From the NCBI GenBank assembly GCA_003695455.1, contig RFJF01000036.1, forward strand, positions 1-5,160: DNA of 5,160 nt, written 5' to 3'. The notes under the pieces were generated by a model. It searched no databases. It was not told the DNA's origin and saw nothing but the letters and a program-made list of their open reading frames with translations. The stretch comes from Chloroflexota bacterium (GTDB lineage: Bacteria > Chloroflexota > Anaerolineae > 4572-78 > J111). This document shows, in pieces, positions 4,445-5,160 of the stretch (positions within the stretch are counted from its first letter, which is position 1; every line of letters begins with the position of its first letter). The position numbers and the translations under genes are program-made.

Positions 4445-5160
4445 TTTGGCGGAACACAATCCGGCCATCCGCGCCGAACTTTTGCGCTGGTACCGGCGCA
4501 ACGGCCGCGCCCTGCCTTGGCGTGACGAAACCGACCCCTACCGTATTTGGGTGTCTGAGGTGATGTTGCAGCAAACACAGGTTGCTACGGTGGTGCCCTA
4601 CTACCATCGTTTTTTGGCCCGATTCCCCACCGTGGAAGCGCTGGCTGCCGCATCGCAGGAACAGGTGCTCAAGCTGTGGGAGGGACTGGGCTACTACGCC
4701 CGCGCCCGCAACCTGCACCGCGCCGCCCGTGAAATTGTGGAAAAATGGTCGGGCCGCCTGCCGCAAAGCGGCGCCCAACTGCGCACCCTGCCCGGATTTG
4801 GCGAGTACACCGCCGCCGCGGTGGCCTCGATTGCTTTTGGCGAGCCGGTTGCGGCGGTAGACGGCAACGTCAAACGGGTGCTGGCGCGACTGTTCGCCGT
4901 TGAAACTGACGTAACCCGCAACCCCGGTGCGCGGCACATTGGGCAGGCCGCCCAACAACTGCTGGAATCGCGCCACCCCGGCGACTGGAATCAGGCGGTG
5001 ATGGAACTGGGCGCCACCGTCTGCACTCCCACATCGCCGCGCTGCGCCGGGTGCCCGCTGCGCAAGTGGTGCCGGGCACGGCAGTTGGGCCTGCAATCAG
5101 AATTGCCCCGTCGCCCGCCCCGCCGCAAAGTTCCCCACTACCAGGTAACCGCCGCCGTCA
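4437..5160 (+). CDS. mutY: A/G-specific adenine DNA glycosylase MutY, C-terminus cut by the window end
   Basis: MutY removes adenine mispaired with 8-oxoguanine or G, starting base excision repair. The 241 residues visible hold the whole catalytic core: ALPWRD (25-30), catalytic Glu41 in SEVMLQQTQVA, GLGYYARARNL (84-93), the helix-hairpin-helix LPGFGEYTAAAV (118-129), and catalytic Asp142 in AVDGNVKRVLAR. The iron-sulphur cluster is C196-X6-C203-X2-C206-X5-C212, exactly the family spacing, and MELGATVC (189-196) is typical of MutY rather than endonuclease III. The NUDIX-like C-terminal domain that reads 8-oxoG should begin around HYQVTAAV and continue beyond the window; full family members are about 350 residues. 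The ATG at 4437 lies inside the end of the racemase gene (ATGCATAA overlap), with no strong ribosome site, so translational coupling is likely. Confidence 0.95.
   Translation, partial: MHNLAEHNPAIRAELLRWYRRNGRALPWRDETDPYRIWVSEVMLQQTQVATVVPYYHRFLARFPTVEALAAASQEQVLKLWEGLGYYARARNLHRAAREIVEKWSGRLPQSGAQLRTLPGFGEYTAAAVASIAFGEPVAAVDGNVKRVLARLFAVETDVTRNPGARHIGQAAQQLLESRHPGDWNQAVMELGATVCTPTSPRCAGCPLRKWCRARQLGLQSELPRRPPRRKVPHYQVTAAV

Overview
The window looks like a GC-rich bacterial chromosome, most plausibly from the Chloroflexota (Anaerolineae/Caldilineae-like). That placement is an inference from the style of the genes and from spacers filled with short tandem repeats; no rRNA or other marker gene is present. 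There are five protein genes in two divergent blocks. The outermost two run off the ends of the window, and the left end carries a fold-back inverted repeat that is probably an assembly or library artefact.

Left block, minus strand (1-2041). The upstream gene (1109-2041) encodes a secreted lipoprotein of the SurA/PrsA-type parvulin family. It is read from a good sigma-70-like promoter (2132-2160) through a leader of about 80 nt that contains an imperfect hairpin. Downstream lies a gene (1016 to beyond 1) for a protein with one N-terminal membrane anchor and a helical, TPR-like region. At its far end the sequence folds back: bases 1-95 are the reverse complement of 132-226 with one mismatch, so the coding sequence can be trusted only to about residue 295.

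Centre (2042-2403). The divergent spacer holds both outward promoters, a heptameric G-rich repeat with a canonical G-quadruplex pattern, and a 90-bp unit bounded by 10-bp inverted repeats around a CTGAGCGCAGCGAAG palindrome-like core.

Right block, plus strand (2404-5160). A GNAT acyltransferase of the COG3375 type is followed by an enolase-superfamily enzyme with every catalytic and metal-binding residue of the N-succinylamino acid racemase/o-succinylbenzoate synthase (NSAR/OSBS) subfamily, then by the A/G-specific adenine glycosylase MutY, whose start overlaps the racemase stop by 8 bp. The GNAT plus NSAR pair matches the first two steps of the known route that converts D-amino acids irreversibly to L-amino acids (N-succinylation, racemisation, desuccinylation). 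The third enzyme, a desuccinylase, is not in the window. MutY seems to be a housekeeping repair gene translated with this block rather than part of the pathway.

I see no convincing new defence or mobile system here. The points most worth a second look are the fold-back end, the repeat-filled spacers, the parvulin domain that lacks both conserved histidines, and the GNAT-NSAR module.
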